64,000 nt of DNA from CAMTVQ01 sp947085255 (lineage in GTDB: Bacteria > Bacteroidota > Bacteroidia > Sphingobacteriales > Sphingobacteriaceae). Below, one piece after another: positions 43,627 through 53,353 of the stretch. The stretch is taken from contig CAMTVQ010000011.1 in the NCBI GenBank assembly GCA_947085255.1, positions 1-64,000 on the forward strand, given 5' to 3'. The notes under the pieces are model-generated. The model saw only the letters and a program-made list of their open reading frames with translations, was not told where the DNA came from and did not search any database. The stretch's first letter is position 1. Each line of letters starts with the position of its first letter. The translations under genes and the position numbers were made by a program.

Positions 43627-46539
43627 ATGCAATTGAAATTTACTTCACTAAAAATCAACACTTTAGCATTAGTTTTACTCCAAACTTTATTTTCTATTAC
43701 GGCAGTAGCACAATTACCTGGTGTTGTACCAAAACCTACTACAGCATCTTCAAATATTGTATTTACAGCTTTTACCGAAACCAGCTTAACCCTTACTTGG
43801 ACGAGCGGAAACGGCTCTAACCGCATTGTTGTTGCTCGTGAAGAAGCTATTGTAGATAGTTTACCGAAAGATGGTCAAAACTATACAGCAAGTACCACCT
43901 TTGGGCAGGGTAGCAATTTAGGTAATGGACAATTTGTGCTTTTTAATGGAAGTGGTAACACTGTATCTGTTATAGGCTTAAACCCAGAAAAAATATATCA
44001 TTTTGCTATTTTTGAATACAATGGCAATAACAATCTAACTTCTTATCTCTCAACAAATAAGGCAACTGGCAATCGTTCTACCTTAGCAACTGAGCCTACT
44101 CTTAATGTTACAGATATTTCTTTTGTAGCAGTAGATTTAACTACACTGTCATTAAGTTTTACCAATGGAAATGGTACTGGCAGATTAGTAATTGCTAAAA
44201 AAGGTGCTGCAACTTCCTTAGAACCTGCAGAAGGAGCCAATTATACGGCAAATACCAATTTCGGAAACGGTAGCGACTTGGGTGGTGGTAATTTTGTAGT
44301 GTACAGCGGTACAGATAAAAACGTTACCATAGCTGGCCTTACGCCAGGAACTGCTTATCACTTTGCTATTTATGAATTTAATGGCAGCAGCGCTGAATCT
44401 ATCAATTATCTAAAATCTAATGTAGCCAAGGCAAATCAAGAAACACGTTTTAATGAACCCTCTACCTCGGCTACTAATTTGGTAATAAGTGCCATAAGTG
44501 AATCTGCCTTACTGGTAAATTTTAACAAAGGAAATGGAACAAATCGTATTGTAATAGCCAGAGCTACCAACCCAATAAACCAACAATTGGTAGATGGCAG
44601 TAGCTATACCGCCAATAATACATTTTTTAGTGGTACAGATTTAGGAGGAGGCAACTACGTGGTATATGCTGGTAATGGCACCTCTTTTCAACTAAACGGA
44701 TTAAATGCCAATAGCACCTACCATTTATCGGTGATAGAATTTAACGGTTCTGGCGCATCGAGCAATTATTTTAACAATGGTATTTTAAGTGGCTCAAAAG
44801 GCACATTAGCTCCAGAACCTACACTTACAGGTGGGGCATTCCAATTTATAGCCACAAGTGCAAATACTATACGTGTTACCCTATCAAGTGGTAATGGTAA
44901 CGAACGTTTGGTGGTAGTACGCGAAGCAAATGCAGTTAACCAATTCCCTACAGATGGTGTAAACTACACAGCTGATTCAACATTCAGCAATGGCGACCAA
45001 GTAGTTGCTGGTTCTGGAAACTATGTGGTGTACAAAGGCAAAGACAAAGCATTTACCCTAAAAGGACTTGCAGCAAATACGCTTTACCATTTTGCCGTAT
45101 TTGAATACAATGGAACTGTGGTTAGCGGTAACAACAACACTCTTAATTATTTAACAGCGGGCGCCATCATAGGAAAACAAGCAACACTTGATATAGAACC
45201 TACTGTTGCAGCAAAAGAGTTAGCATTTAGCAATATAGCAGGCAACAGCATTACAGTAAGTTGGAAAAATGGAACTGGTAATGCGCGCATATTGGTAGCC
45301 AGAGCTGGCGATATTCAACAAATACCTAACGATGGAACAGAATATACCGCAAATGATGTTTTCGGTAATGGTTCCACAATTGGATCTGGCGCTTTTGTAG
45401 TATACAGTGGTACAGGTAGCAGTGTAGATGTAAAAGGATTAACTGCTAATACAACGTATTATTTTGCTGTATTTGAGTTTAGCGGCACCAACACGGCAAA
45501 TAATTATAAAACGGATATAGACAATACTTCTAAAGGCAGCCAAAGTACATTTATTGCAAAACCTACTGCAGCGGCAACTAACTTAACTCTCTCCCCTATT
45601 ACTAATGGTACTGCTTCTTTGAGTTGGAACAAAGGAAATGGCGGCAAGCGTGTTTTAATAGTAAAAGAAGGATTTCCTATTACCAAATTCCCAGACGATG
45701 GTTCAGATTATTTAGCAAGTGATTCTTTTGGAGTAGCTAGCGCAAATATTGGATTAGGCCACTTTGCATGCTACGATGGCAATGGAAGCAGTGCTATTCT
45801 TAGAGGTTTATCTGTTGAAAAGGCGTATTATTTTGCATTATTTGAATACAATGGCACCGATACAGCAACAAGTTACCTAACGGCAACATTTGCGACCACC
45901 AACAACTTACCAGCAGAACCACAGCAAGTTGCCACTAACTTTGTGTTTAAAAACTTAACTGCCGAAAGCGTAAAAATAAGCTGGACGAATGGAAACGGCG
46001 CTTACCGTGTATTATATGTAAAAGAGGGCTCTCCTGTAAATAAAATTCCAGTAGATGGACAAATTTATGTAGCAACTGATACCATTGGAAAAGGAGTAGA
46101 CTTAGGTTTTGCTAACTATATAGTGTACAATGGCACAAGTAATACAGTTGATTTAAAAGGACTTAAAAACAGCACACTGTATCATTTTGCATTGTATGAA
46201 TACAACCAAGACATTGAAGGTCCTGCAAATTATTCTAACAAGCCCCTTACTGGCAGCAAAAGCAATGTAGTTTTAAGTATAGGCAAAAACAAAGCAGATT
46301 TGTTATTGCTATACCCTAATCCTACTACCGATGCTGTAAATATTCGAGTAAACGAATACTTAAAAGACGCTACACTATTCATTTATAACCAATTAGGTCA
46401 ATTAGTATTTAGCGAACAAATAACTAATTTATCACCAACAGATACCTATAGCTTACGTCCTTCATTGGCAAAAGGTCAGTACCACTTAAGCATTATTTCA
46501 ACTAACAAATCATACGCAGCACCCTTAACTGTAAATTAA
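43627..46539 (+). CDS. T9SS protein with seven fibronectin-like repeats
   Basis: A 970-residue secreted protein. A signal peptide ends at SITAVAQ (about residue 29). Seven consecutive units of about 120 residues follow. Each starts at a KPT/EPT/PS-type boundary and carries the pattern (T/S)W..GNG..R(I/V)(V/L)(V/A), P.DG..Y.A...FG.G..LG.G.(F/Y)VVY and GL...T.YHFA.FEYNG. The C terminus is a T9SS sorting domain (LLYPNPTTDAVNIRV ... APLTVN). The fold is fibronectin type III-like and the role is probably adhesive or as a structural stalk. A close paralogue with nine units begins 27 bp downstream on the same strand, so the pair is probably one transcript from recent duplication. Confidence 0.88.
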   Translation: MQLKFTSLKINTLALVLLQTLFSITAVAQLPGVVPKPTTASSNIVFTAFTETSLTLTWTSGNGSNRIVVAREEAIVDSLPKDGQNYTASTTFGQGSNLGNGQFVLFNGSGNTVSVIGLNPEKIYHFAIFEYNGNNNLTSYLSTNKATGNRSTLATEPTLNVTDISFVAVDLTTLSLSFTNGNGTGRLVIAKKGAATSLEPAEGANYTANTNFGNGSDLGGGNFVVYSGTDKNVTIAGLTPGTAYHFAIYEFNGSSAESINYLKSNVAKANQETRFNEPSTSATNLVISAISESALLVNFNKGNGTNRIVIARATNPINQQLVDGSSYTANNTFFSGTDLGGGNYVVYAGNGTSFQLNGLNANSTYHLSVIEFNGSGASSNYFNNGILSGSKGTLAPEPTLTGGAFQFIATSANTIRVTLSSGNGNERLVVVREANAVNQFPTDGVNYTADSTFSNGDQVVAGSGNYVVYKGKDKAFTLKGLAANTLYHFAVFEYNGTVVSGNNNTLNYLTAGAIIGKQATLDIEPTVAAKELAFSNIAGNSITVSWKNGTGNARILVARAGDIQQIPNDGTEYTANDVFGNGSTIGSGAFVVYSGTGSSVDVKGLTANTTYYFAVFEFSGTNTANNYKTDIDNTSKGSQSTFIAKPTAAATNLTLSPITNGTASLSWNKGNGGKRVLIVKEGFPITKFPDDGSDYLASDSFGVASANIGLGHFACYDGNGSSAILRGLSVEKAYYFALFEYNGTDTATSYLTATFATTNNLPAEPQQVATNFVFKNLTAESVKISWTNGNGAYRVLYVKEGSPVNKIPVDGQIYVATDTIGKGVDLGFANYIVYNGTSNTVDLKGLKNSTLYHFALYEYNQDIEGPANYSNKPLTGSKSNVVLSIGKNKADLLLLYPNPTTDAVNIRVNEYLKDATLFIYNQLGQLVFSEQITNLSPTDTYSLRPSLAKGQYHLSIISTNKSYAAPLTVN

Positions 46540-46566
46540 TTTTTCATTTTAAAATCAAGCAGTAAC

Positions 46567-49500
46567 ATGAATTATTTATACTTCAATTGTACAAAAATTA
46601 GCAAAGTAGTACGTGCCTTAACCATTGCATTGGCAATAACAAGCACAGCTTTTGCACAAGTTCCACCAGCTCCAGCCATAGTAGCAGAACCTACTAGCAC
46701 ATCCTCTGTGCTTACCTTTAGTACCGTTACCGAAAATAGCATGTTGCTAAAATGGAACAAAGGAAATGGAACTAACAGATTAGTAATAGCCAAGGCTGTA
46801 AACCCACCCGACTCGCTACCTATTGACAACCAAGCATATACCGCCAGCGCTACTTTTGGTAGTGGTCAGGATTTAGGAGGTGGTCAGTATGTAGTATTTA
46901 ATGGCACAGGTAACACCTTTACTGTTACTGGATTGGCACAAAATACTGTTTATCAATTTGCCATATTTGAGTACAATATAGAAGGCACTGCTATAACCAA
47001 TTATATGGCAACCTCACTTGATGGCTCTAATAATACGCTATCTACTGAACCTACAGTAAATGCTTCAGAAATCACTTTTTCTGCAATAGACCTTACCTCT
47101 TTTGCACTTACGCTTACTAAAGGGAGTGGTATTGAGCGTTTAATCATTGCCAAAAAAGGAAGCGCGGTAAATCAAGTACCTCAAGATGGTGTAGAATATA
47201 CAGCTAATGCGGCATTTGCTACAGGCACTGATTTAGGTGGTGGAAACTATGTAGTATTTAAAGGTAGTGGCAATACTGTTGCTCTTACTGGTTTACTACA
47301 AGGAACTATTTATCACTTTGCCGTATTTGAATACAATGGCACTGCCACATCTACTAACTATTTAAAAAACAACGTTGCTACTGCTTCACAAGCATCAAAA
47401 GCGCCAAAACCAACTACAGGTACGAGCGATTTGCTTTTTAGTGAAATCACCGAAAACACCATCAGCCTAAGCTGGATAAAAGGAAACGGAACGAAACGTA
47501 TTATAGTAGCACATTCTGGAACAGCTGTAAGTGCATTACCTACTGATGGAACAGAATACACAGCTGATAACAATTTTTTAAACGGGAGTGATTTAGGCGC
47601 TGGAAATTACATTGTATTTAATGGCATAGCAAATACCTGCCAAGTAAATAACTTAAAACCAAACACAGTTTACCACTTCTCTATTATCGAATACAATGGC
47701 TCGGGCAATGCTACCAGCTATTTTACCAGTGGCGAAACAAAAGGAATGCAAAGCACTTTTGCTACCGAACCTTCAGTAGGCACAGGAAGTATTGTTGCAA
47801 AAACAATTGGCGAAACAACCCTTACCCTAAAACTACAACCAGGGAACGGCAGCGAGCGCATCATTATAGCTAAACAAGGCGGTGTTGTAAATCAGTTTCC
47901 TGTAGATGGAAAAAGCTATGCAGACAATTTAAAATTTGAGCTAGGTGTTGATTTGGGCGCAGGAAACTATGTAATGTACAAAGGCATCAACAATGAAATA
48001 ACCATAACAGGACTTCAAGCTGGGCTAACCTATAATTTTGCCGCATTCGAATACAATGGCAGTACTGCTGCAGCTAACAACTATTTAACATCCAACCCTG
48101 CTACTTTAACACAACAAACAGTATTAGCAGAACCAAGTACCCAAGCAAGCAATATTACTTTTACCACAATTACACCTACCTCCCTTTCATTAAAATGGGG
48201 CAGAGGAAATGGCACAAACTGTATTGTATTAGCTAAAGCCGTTAGCGATATTAGCCGCACTCCAGAAGATGGATTTAACTACACAGCTAATGATGTATTT
48301 GGCAGTGGCAGTGATTTAGGAGCTGCTCATTATGTAGTATTTAATGGTAATGGTAATACTTGCGAAGTAAAAGGATTAGACCCAAACACTACCTATTTCT
48401 TTTCGGTTTTTGAATACAATGGAAGCGGTAATACCATTAATTATTTTACCTCTACACTTGTAAAAAATTCACGTAGCACCTTAACTACTGAACCTACTAT
48501 TGCAGCCAGCAATATAAGTTTTAGCAACATTCAAGGTAATGAGCTTACTCTTCAATTTACGCCAGGTAATGGGGATCAACGTATTATTGTTGCTCGTAAA
48601 GGCTTTGAAGTAAACCAACAACCTAAAGACGGAAAAGGTTATACTGGTATTGCAGCAGCTCCATTTGGAGACGACTTAGGCGCTGGAAATTATGTAGTAT
48701 ATAAAGGTGTTGAGAATAGAGTAACGCTAACTGGATTAACAGAAGCGACGAGTTATCATTTTGCCGTATTCGAGGTGAATGGTACTGCGGACCTTACGCT
48801 AAACTATGCGTTAACAGGTATTTTAACAGGCACTCAAGCTACTTTAGAAACTGAACCAGGTGCTGTAGCAAGCACTATTTCGTTTTCTAACGTTACCGAA
48901 AATAGCATGAATGTAAGTTGGGTAAGCGGTGCTGGAACAAACAGACTATTGATTGCACGCGCAGGCGAGATAAACAAAGGTCCTATAGATGGTATGGAAT
49001 ATAAGGCAGATGCTGCTTTTGGTAAGGGTGCTACATTAGGTGCTGGCAACTTTATCGTTTATAGCGGTTCGGGGAGCAGTGCCTCTGTTACAGGTTTAAC
49101 AGCAAATACGCGCTACTATTTTGCAATCGTAGAATTCAACGGAGAAAAAACAACTAATAATTACAACAACTCCCCAGATAGACCTACTGCAAACAAGCTT
49201 ACCTTAGTAAACAAACCTACTGTGGTAGCTACCAACTTGGCTATTACCCCTATTCAAGATAAATCGGTAACGGTAAGCTGGTTGAATGGCAACGGACAAC
49301 GTAGAGTTGTATTAGTAAAAGAAGGTACGCCTGATTTTAGACTACCAGAAAATGGTAAATCTTACAGAAACATTGCCTCTTCTAATTTTGGTCAGGCTCC
49401 TATCTCCTCTGGAAGCGAAACATACGTATGCTACGACGGGATAGAATCTTCTTTTGAGTTGACTAACCTAGAACCCATTCGTGTCTATTATATCGCTGTA

Positions 49501-50229
49501 ATTGAATACAACGAATCTGACTCATTGGCTACCAGCTATCAACGAACTGGCTTTCCTGTAGTAAGTAATTTACCAGAACAACCTACCGTTGGTGCGGCTG
49601 CAATGCAATTTAATGTACTTACGCCAACTACCATGACCGTAAAATGGACAAATGGAAATGGTGCCTATCGTGTGCTATTAGCCAAAGCAACCACCCCTGT
49701 AAATAAAGCGCCTATAGATGGTATCAACTACATTGCCAATGCACAATTTGGTAGTGGAGAGGACCTTGGATTTGCAAACTTTGTTGTGTACAATGGCATA
49801 GCTGATTCGGTAACACTAACTGGCTTAACAGCTAATACAACTTATCATTTTGCCTTATATGAGTACAACCAAGATGGCGACGATCCTTCTAATTACAGAA
49901 GCGAGCCACTTATTGGCAACAAAAATAATAAATTAGATACAACTGGTGGAACAACAGCTATTTCAGTAGTAGCCAATAACGGTACATTTAATGTATACCC
50001 CAACCCTACTTCTGGTACTATCAACATTGATTTTGCAAAAGAACAAGGAAAAGCAGTACAACTACGTGTTTATAATACATTGGGTAGTTTAGTATATAGT
50101 AGCTCCTTAGCTATTGCAGCTAACCGCAATCAAGAGATACATCTTGAAGAACTTGGAACTGGCGTATATACTTTATTGGTACAAACCGATAAGGGTGTAA
50201 TTGCCGAAAGAGTAGTAATTGCTAAATAG
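46567..50229 (+). CDS. T9SS protein with nine fibronectin-like repeats
   Basis: A 1220-residue paralogue of the preceding protein. A signal peptide ends near TSTAFAQ. Nine fibronectin-like units are delimited by EPT/KPT/EPS/EPG/QPT boundaries, each with the GNG..R signature, a P.DG..YTA segment and an ending such as YHFAVFEYNG. The seventh unit has the slightly divergent GAGTNRLLIA and the eighth GNGQRRVVLV. The C-terminal sorting domain is FNVYPNPTSGTINIDF ... AERVVIAK. It is cotranscribed with the seven-unit paralogue and ends at a terminator. Different unit number between the two suggests expansion by unequal recombination (inference). Confidence 0.88.
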   Translation: MNYLYFNCTKISKVVRALTIALAITSTAFAQVPPAPAIVAEPTSTSSVLTFSTVTENSMLLKWNKGNGTNRLVIAKAVNPPDSLPIDNQAYTASATFGSGQDLGGGQYVVFNGTGNTFTVTGLAQNTVYQFAIFEYNIEGTAITNYMATSLDGSNNTLSTEPTVNASEITFSAIDLTSFALTLTKGSGIERLIIAKKGSAVNQVPQDGVEYTANAAFATGTDLGGGNYVVFKGSGNTVALTGLLQGTIYHFAVFEYNGTATSTNYLKNNVATASQASKAPKPTTGTSDLLFSEITENTISLSWIKGNGTKRIIVAHSGTAVSALPTDGTEYTADNNFLNGSDLGAGNYIVFNGIANTCQVNNLKPNTVYHFSIIEYNGSGNATSYFTSGETKGMQSTFATEPSVGTGSIVAKTIGETTLTLKLQPGNGSERIIIAKQGGVVNQFPVDGKSYADNLKFELGVDLGAGNYVMYKGINNEITITGLQAGLTYNFAAFEYNGSTAAANNYLTSNPATLTQQTVLAEPSTQASNITFTTITPTSLSLKWGRGNGTNCIVLAKAVSDISRTPEDGFNYTANDVFGSGSDLGAAHYVVFNGNGNTCEVKGLDPNTTYFFSVFEYNGSGNTINYFTSTLVKNSRSTLTTEPTIAASNISFSNIQGNELTLQFTPGNGDQRIIVARKGFEVNQQPKDGKGYTGIAAAPFGDDLGAGNYVVYKGVENRVTLTGLTEATSYHFAVFEVNGTADLTLNYALTGILTGTQATLETEPGAVASTISFSNVTENSMNVSWVSGAGTNRLLIARAGEINKGPIDGMEYKADAAFGKGATLGAGNFIVYSGSGSSASVTGLTANTRYYFAIVEFNGEKTTNNYNNSPDRPTANKLTLVNKPTVVATNLAITPIQDKSVTVSWLNGNGQRRVVLVKEGTPDFRLPENGKSYRNIASSNFGQAPISSGSETYVCYDGIESSFELTNLEPIRVYYIAVIEYNESDSLATSYQRTGFPVVSNLPEQPTVGAAAMQFNVLTPTTMTVKWTNGNGAYRVLLAKATTPVNKAPIDGINYIANAQFGSGEDLGFANFVVYNGIADSVTLTGLTANTTYHFALYEYNQDGDDPSNYRSEPLIGNKNNKLDTTGGTTAISVVANNGTFNVYPNPTSGTINIDFAKEQGKAVQLRVYNTLGSLVYSSSLAIAANRNQEIHLEELGTGVYTLLVQTDKGVIAERVVIAK

Positions 50230-50247
50230 CAACACGCCTAGCCGCCT

Positions 50248-50285
50248 AAAAAAGTCCTCTTGCCTCTGGTAAGAGGACTTTTTTT
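50248..50285 (+). terminator. Rho-independent terminator after the repeat proteins
   Basis: The stem AAAGTCCTCTT (50251-50261) pairs with its complement (50271-50281) around a 9-nt loop and runs into seven T. It ends the two-gene fibronectin-like transcript. Confidence 0.9.
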
Positions 50286-50457
50286 ATGCAAAATAGTTGC
50301 TCTTTGTGCCGAAAGCATGACAAGGGCATCACCAGCGCTGCTGCAAGCGTAGGATATTTAACAAACAGTAGCTTCAAACTATTGAAGTATTCCTTCTTTA
50401 AATTCCCTAAAGTTCGTACTTTTTCAAAGTTTTAGGATTTTTGTGCATCTTTGTGAT

Positions 50458-51675
50458 ATGCAAACGATAGTACGTAAAGGATATTTAGACACGCTTCTTG
50501 TACTCAAAGACAAAAATCTGATAAAAGTTGCTACAGGTGTTAGGCGTTGTGGAAAATCAACATTAATGAGGCAATTTCAGGACTTGCTGCGCAAGGAAAA
50601 TGCCAAAATTTCCATCTTGGCAATCAATATGGATATGCCTGAATTTCGGTTTTTAGCAGAAAAAAACTGGAAAGAAATTTATGCTTACATTGTTAAGCGC
50701 CTCAAAAAAAATGTAACAAATTATGTTTTTATAGACGAAGTACAAAACGTTCCCGAATTTGAAAAACTATTGGAAGGCTTGTATGTTCAGCCCAACATAG
50801 ATTTGTACGTTACGGGTTCAAACGCATTTTTGTTGAGTAGCGAATTAGCCACCTTGCTCACGGGCAGGGCGTATGAAATAAATGTATTGCCATTTTCCTT
50901 TTCCGAATTTTTGGAGTTTACAGGAAAAACGGCCAACCCCGACCGTGCTTTTGCCGAATATGTGCGTACTGGAGGTTTCCCCGAAGCTGTAAGACTTTCG
51001 GCAGATGGCAATCACTTTGCAAACGAATACCTGCAAACCGTTTTCAGAAATATTTACGAAAACGATATTTCAAAACGATACACTATTTATGCAGAAAAAT
51101 CGTATCAAGAAGTAGTGAGTTTCTTAATAGATTCCATTGGTTCAAGCGTTTCGGCAGGAAATATTGCCAAAGTTTTAACCGCCAACAAAAAGAAAATCGA
51201 CAACAAAACAGTTTCAAAATATATTGACACACTTGTTGAAGCCTATTTGTTTTACAAAGTAAATCGCTACGACATTAAGGGCAAACAACACCTCGCCACA
51301 CAAGAAAAATACTATTTGGTTGATTTGGGTTTGCGCAATGCTCTACTCGGCAAAGAATTGGCAAGTGATGCGGGACATTTGCTCGAAAACATTATTTATC
51401 TTGAACTGAAACGCAGAAACAATCAGGTATGGATAGGAAAAACGAATAATTTAGAAGTGGATTTTGTTGTTCGTAACAATGACGGTTATACACAATACAT
51501 ACAAGTTTCGCAAACGGTACAAACCGCATCGACTTTGGCACGAGAATTAGCACCATTTGACAGCATTACCGACCACCACGAAAAACTACTCATCACAATG
51601 GACTACGAGACAGGAACACTCAACGGAATAAAAAAAATAAACGCATTAGACTGGCTCACAAATACTGAAAAATAA
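50458..51675 (+). CDS. AAA ATPase with DUF4143 domain
   Basis: A 405-residue ATP-binding protein. Walker A is GVRRCGKSTLM (about 28-38), and Walker B is YVFIDEVQNVPEFE with a sensor-like YVTGSNAFLL strand and an arginine-bearing LTGRAYEI. The second half is DUF4143, with an N-terminal winged-helix-like segment and a PD-(D/E)xK-like core: ENIIYLELKRR, then EVDFVVRNNDGYTQYIQVS. The usual lysine of the ExK motif is absent (QVS instead). Such ATPases are widespread accessory genes of uncertain role. An in-frame GTG at 50443 exists, but ATG 50458 is preferred because a near-consensus -7 box (CATCTTTG, 50446-50453) overlaps the longer version. It borders the repeat-rich Fic island. Confidence 0.85.
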   Translation: MQTIVRKGYLDTLLVLKDKNLIKVATGVRRCGKSTLMRQFQDLLRKENAKISILAINMDMPEFRFLAEKNWKEIYAYIVKRLKKNVTNYVFIDEVQNVPEFEKLLEGLYVQPNIDLYVTGSNAFLLSSELATLLTGRAYEINVLPFSFSEFLEFTGKTANPDRAFAEYVRTGGFPEAVRLSADGNHFANEYLQTVFRNIYENDISKRYTIYAEKSYQEVVSFLIDSIGSSVSAGNIAKVLTANKKKIDNKTVSKYIDTLVEAYLFYKVNRYDIKGKQHLATQEKYYLVDLGLRNALLGKELASDAGHLLENIIYLELKRRNNQVWIGKTNNLEVDFVVRNNDGYTQYIQVSQTVQTASTLARELAPFDSITDHHEKLLITMDYETGTLNGIKKINALDWLTNTEK

Positions 51676-52205
51676 CGGCGAACAGCCATTAGGTTGGTGT
51701 ACATTATACCACAAGCGGGACGCTTGCGGCAGCGGTGGGTTTAAAAATAGGTATTTACAGCAAAATCAAACTGGCTAATAAAAATCTCCTTACAGCTTGA
51801 GATATTATTTTGTTTCTTGCTAGCAGAGTCTCGTGTGTATAGCCTGTGTGAGGAAAGGACTCTGCGTATTCATTAATTATATATCAATCAATAATCTGTA
51901 CAGGTAAAATCACTACTTATTTGCAGCTACAGGAGTTGACTATCAGCAATAATACGCAGAGTCCCGCATTTGCGCACCGTCCTTTCTACGAGACTCTGCT
52001 GGCAAGATAAAACAACGACTCTACACAGATGCTTCGTTCCTCAGCATAACAATGGAGAGATCAGTAGCTTTGTCCTCCTGAACCTTACCTTTTTTGTCAT
52101 CCTGAACGTAGTGAAGGAACTAGAAAGCAAGCGATAAGAAGATGCTTCGTTCCTCAGCATGACAAGACCTTTGCCATCCTCATTACTTCCTGTTTCGACA
52201 TCAAT
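51676..52205. repeat. Repeat-rich intergenic region, ATPase to fic
   Basis: About 530 bp with no gene. It holds a 22-bp block beginning AGCGGGACGCTTGCGG (51714-51735), the first copy of the 195-bp element (51813-52007), and a set of short repeats. A 21-bp direct repeat beginning AGATGCTTCGTTCC occurs at 52028-52048 and 52140-52160. An inverted pair, TTGTCAT at 52094-52100 with ATGACAA at 52159-52165, flanks the second of these. They resemble the dispersed extragenic repeats common in Bacteroidota genomes. Confidence 0.75.
51813..52007. repeat. 195-bp structured repeat, copy 1
   Basis: Direct partner of 53530-53724, differing only at 51828 (G versus C) and 51897 (T versus C). Ends are inverted: TCTTGCTAGCAGAGTC at 51815-51830 against GACTCTGCTGGCAAGA at 51992-52007, with one mismatch. 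Inside lie a perfect 13-bp outer pair (AGCAGAGTCTCGT 51822-51834 with 51988-52000) and a perfect 14-bp inner pair (GGACTCTGCGTATT 51857-51870 with 51951-51964). Each arm can also fold on itself through GCAGAGTC/GACTCTGC. It has no coding capacity. It could be a MITE-like non-autonomous element or a structured RNA gene. No target-site duplication is evident. Confidence 0.85.
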
Positions 52206-53339
52206 CTACTCGCTTAAAATTTTATAAAGTTCTAAATTTAGATAGTAATGATTGCCTTGTATCGATTTCTTCTCTAGAATACCCATGTTGCACAAAATTT
52301 GAAGATAATTACGTGCTGTATTTTCGGCATACATGTGCCTTTCGGTAAGGTGTTTTACTTTGGTAAAAGGTTGCTCGAAAATACGTTCGGTAAGTTGTGC
52401 TGCCCTGCGTATGGCTGTGTCGTTTTCAATAGCCCGTTGTATAGCTTCTTTTGTACTTACAATAGCATTTATTTTTGCATAGGTTAGGTTCGCTGTTTCT
52501 TCTATTGCTTTTAGCATATAAGCTATCCAATTGTACCATTCGCCGCGTTGCGATACCCCTGCCAGCAATTCGTAATAGGCTTCTTTATGGTCGATGATGT
52601 ATTTACTCAGAAAAAGAATTGGAAAGTCGAGCAGATTTTTTTGTGTAAGCATATGGATATTAAAAATACGACCAACTCTTCCGTTTCCATCTCTGAAAGG
52701 ATGAATGACTTCAAATTGATAATGCGCGATAGCCATTTTTAACAAAGGGTCTAAGGGATATTTGTCATCATCATTCACAAAATCGATTAAATTATCGAGT
52801 TTGCTTTCGATAATTCCTTTGCCACGTGGTGGGGTATATACCACTTTTCCGGCTTGCGCTCCGCTACCACCTTGCTTTATTACAGTTTCTAAAAAAGCAG
52901 GACGAATGCCATCTTGCGTATTTTTCACCTCCTTGTAAAGCTCAATAAAGTATTGGCTATTAAAGTTATTACTGTTTGCTAGGTAAGCAAAACCTTTCCA
53001 TAATGCTTCTCTGTACCGCAATACTTCTTTAGGTGCGCCCGCTATATTTTCAGAATGTTGATCTTCACTATAGGCCTGATACAATTCATCGTCGGTAGTG
53101 AAAATATTTTCGATGGCACTAGAGGCTTTGGCTTCTTGCAAACTAATAGTATTAATTAATACCCCTTGATTGGGCAATACAATACTGCGGCCTTGCACCC
53201 TGGCTAGGGCCGTTTTGGCGGCTACCAATTTTTCAAGCAGTGCAGTGGTATAATATAATTCTTGCGCAGGTGGCAATAAAGGCAAGGTGTTCCAAGGAAT
53301 TGTACGATCAGGATTGATGGGATAATACTTAGCTGACAT
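52206..53339 (-). CDS. Fic-family adenylyltransferase with class II inhibitory helix
   Basis: A 377-residue Fic enzyme that would transfer AMP to a target hydroxyl group. The N-terminal Fic_N part carries the self-inhibitory motif SSAIEN (S73 to E77-N78), which blocks ATP placement in class II Fic proteins. The target-binding flap is VVYTPPRGKG (167-175). The catalytic core HPFRDGNGRVGR starts at H213 and has every canonical residue. A C-terminal winged-helix-like domain (about 310-377: LTERHMYAENTARNYLQIL) could bind DNA, suggesting self-regulation at the palindromic sites upstream. It is not a phage Doc-type toxin, which is far shorter and has no inhibitory helix. Flanked on both sides by the 195-bp repeat. 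Confidence 0.93.
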   Translation of the reverse strand: MSAKYYPINPDRTIPWNTLPLLPPAQELYYTTALLEKLVAAKTALARVQGRSIVLPNQGVLINTISLQEAKASSAIENIFTTDDELYQAYSEDQHSENIAGAPKEVLRYREALWKGFAYLANSNNFNSQYFIELYKEVKNTQDGIRPAFLETVIKQGGSGAQAGKVVYTPPRGKGIIESKLDNLIDFVNDDDKYPLDPLLKMAIAHYQFEVIHPFRDGNGRVGRIFNIHMLTQKNLLDFPILFLSKYIIDHKEAYYELLAGVSQRGEWYNWIAYMLKAIEETANLTYAKINAIVSTKEAIQRAIENDTAIRRAAQLTERIFEQPFTKVKHLTERHMYAENTARNYLQILCNMGILEKKSIQGNHYYLNLELYKILSE

Positions 53340-53353
53340 TATTTTTGACTACT

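Noticed and set aside
43627..50229. Repeated units considered as CRISPR or satellite DNA
   Set aside because: Units are about 360 bp, coding and diverged, and translate to fibronectin-like domains.
52206..53339. Fic read as a Doc-type phage toxin
   Set aside because: Length of 377 residues, class II inhibitory motif and C-terminal winged-helix-like domain do not fit Doc, and no small antitoxin gene is adjacent.
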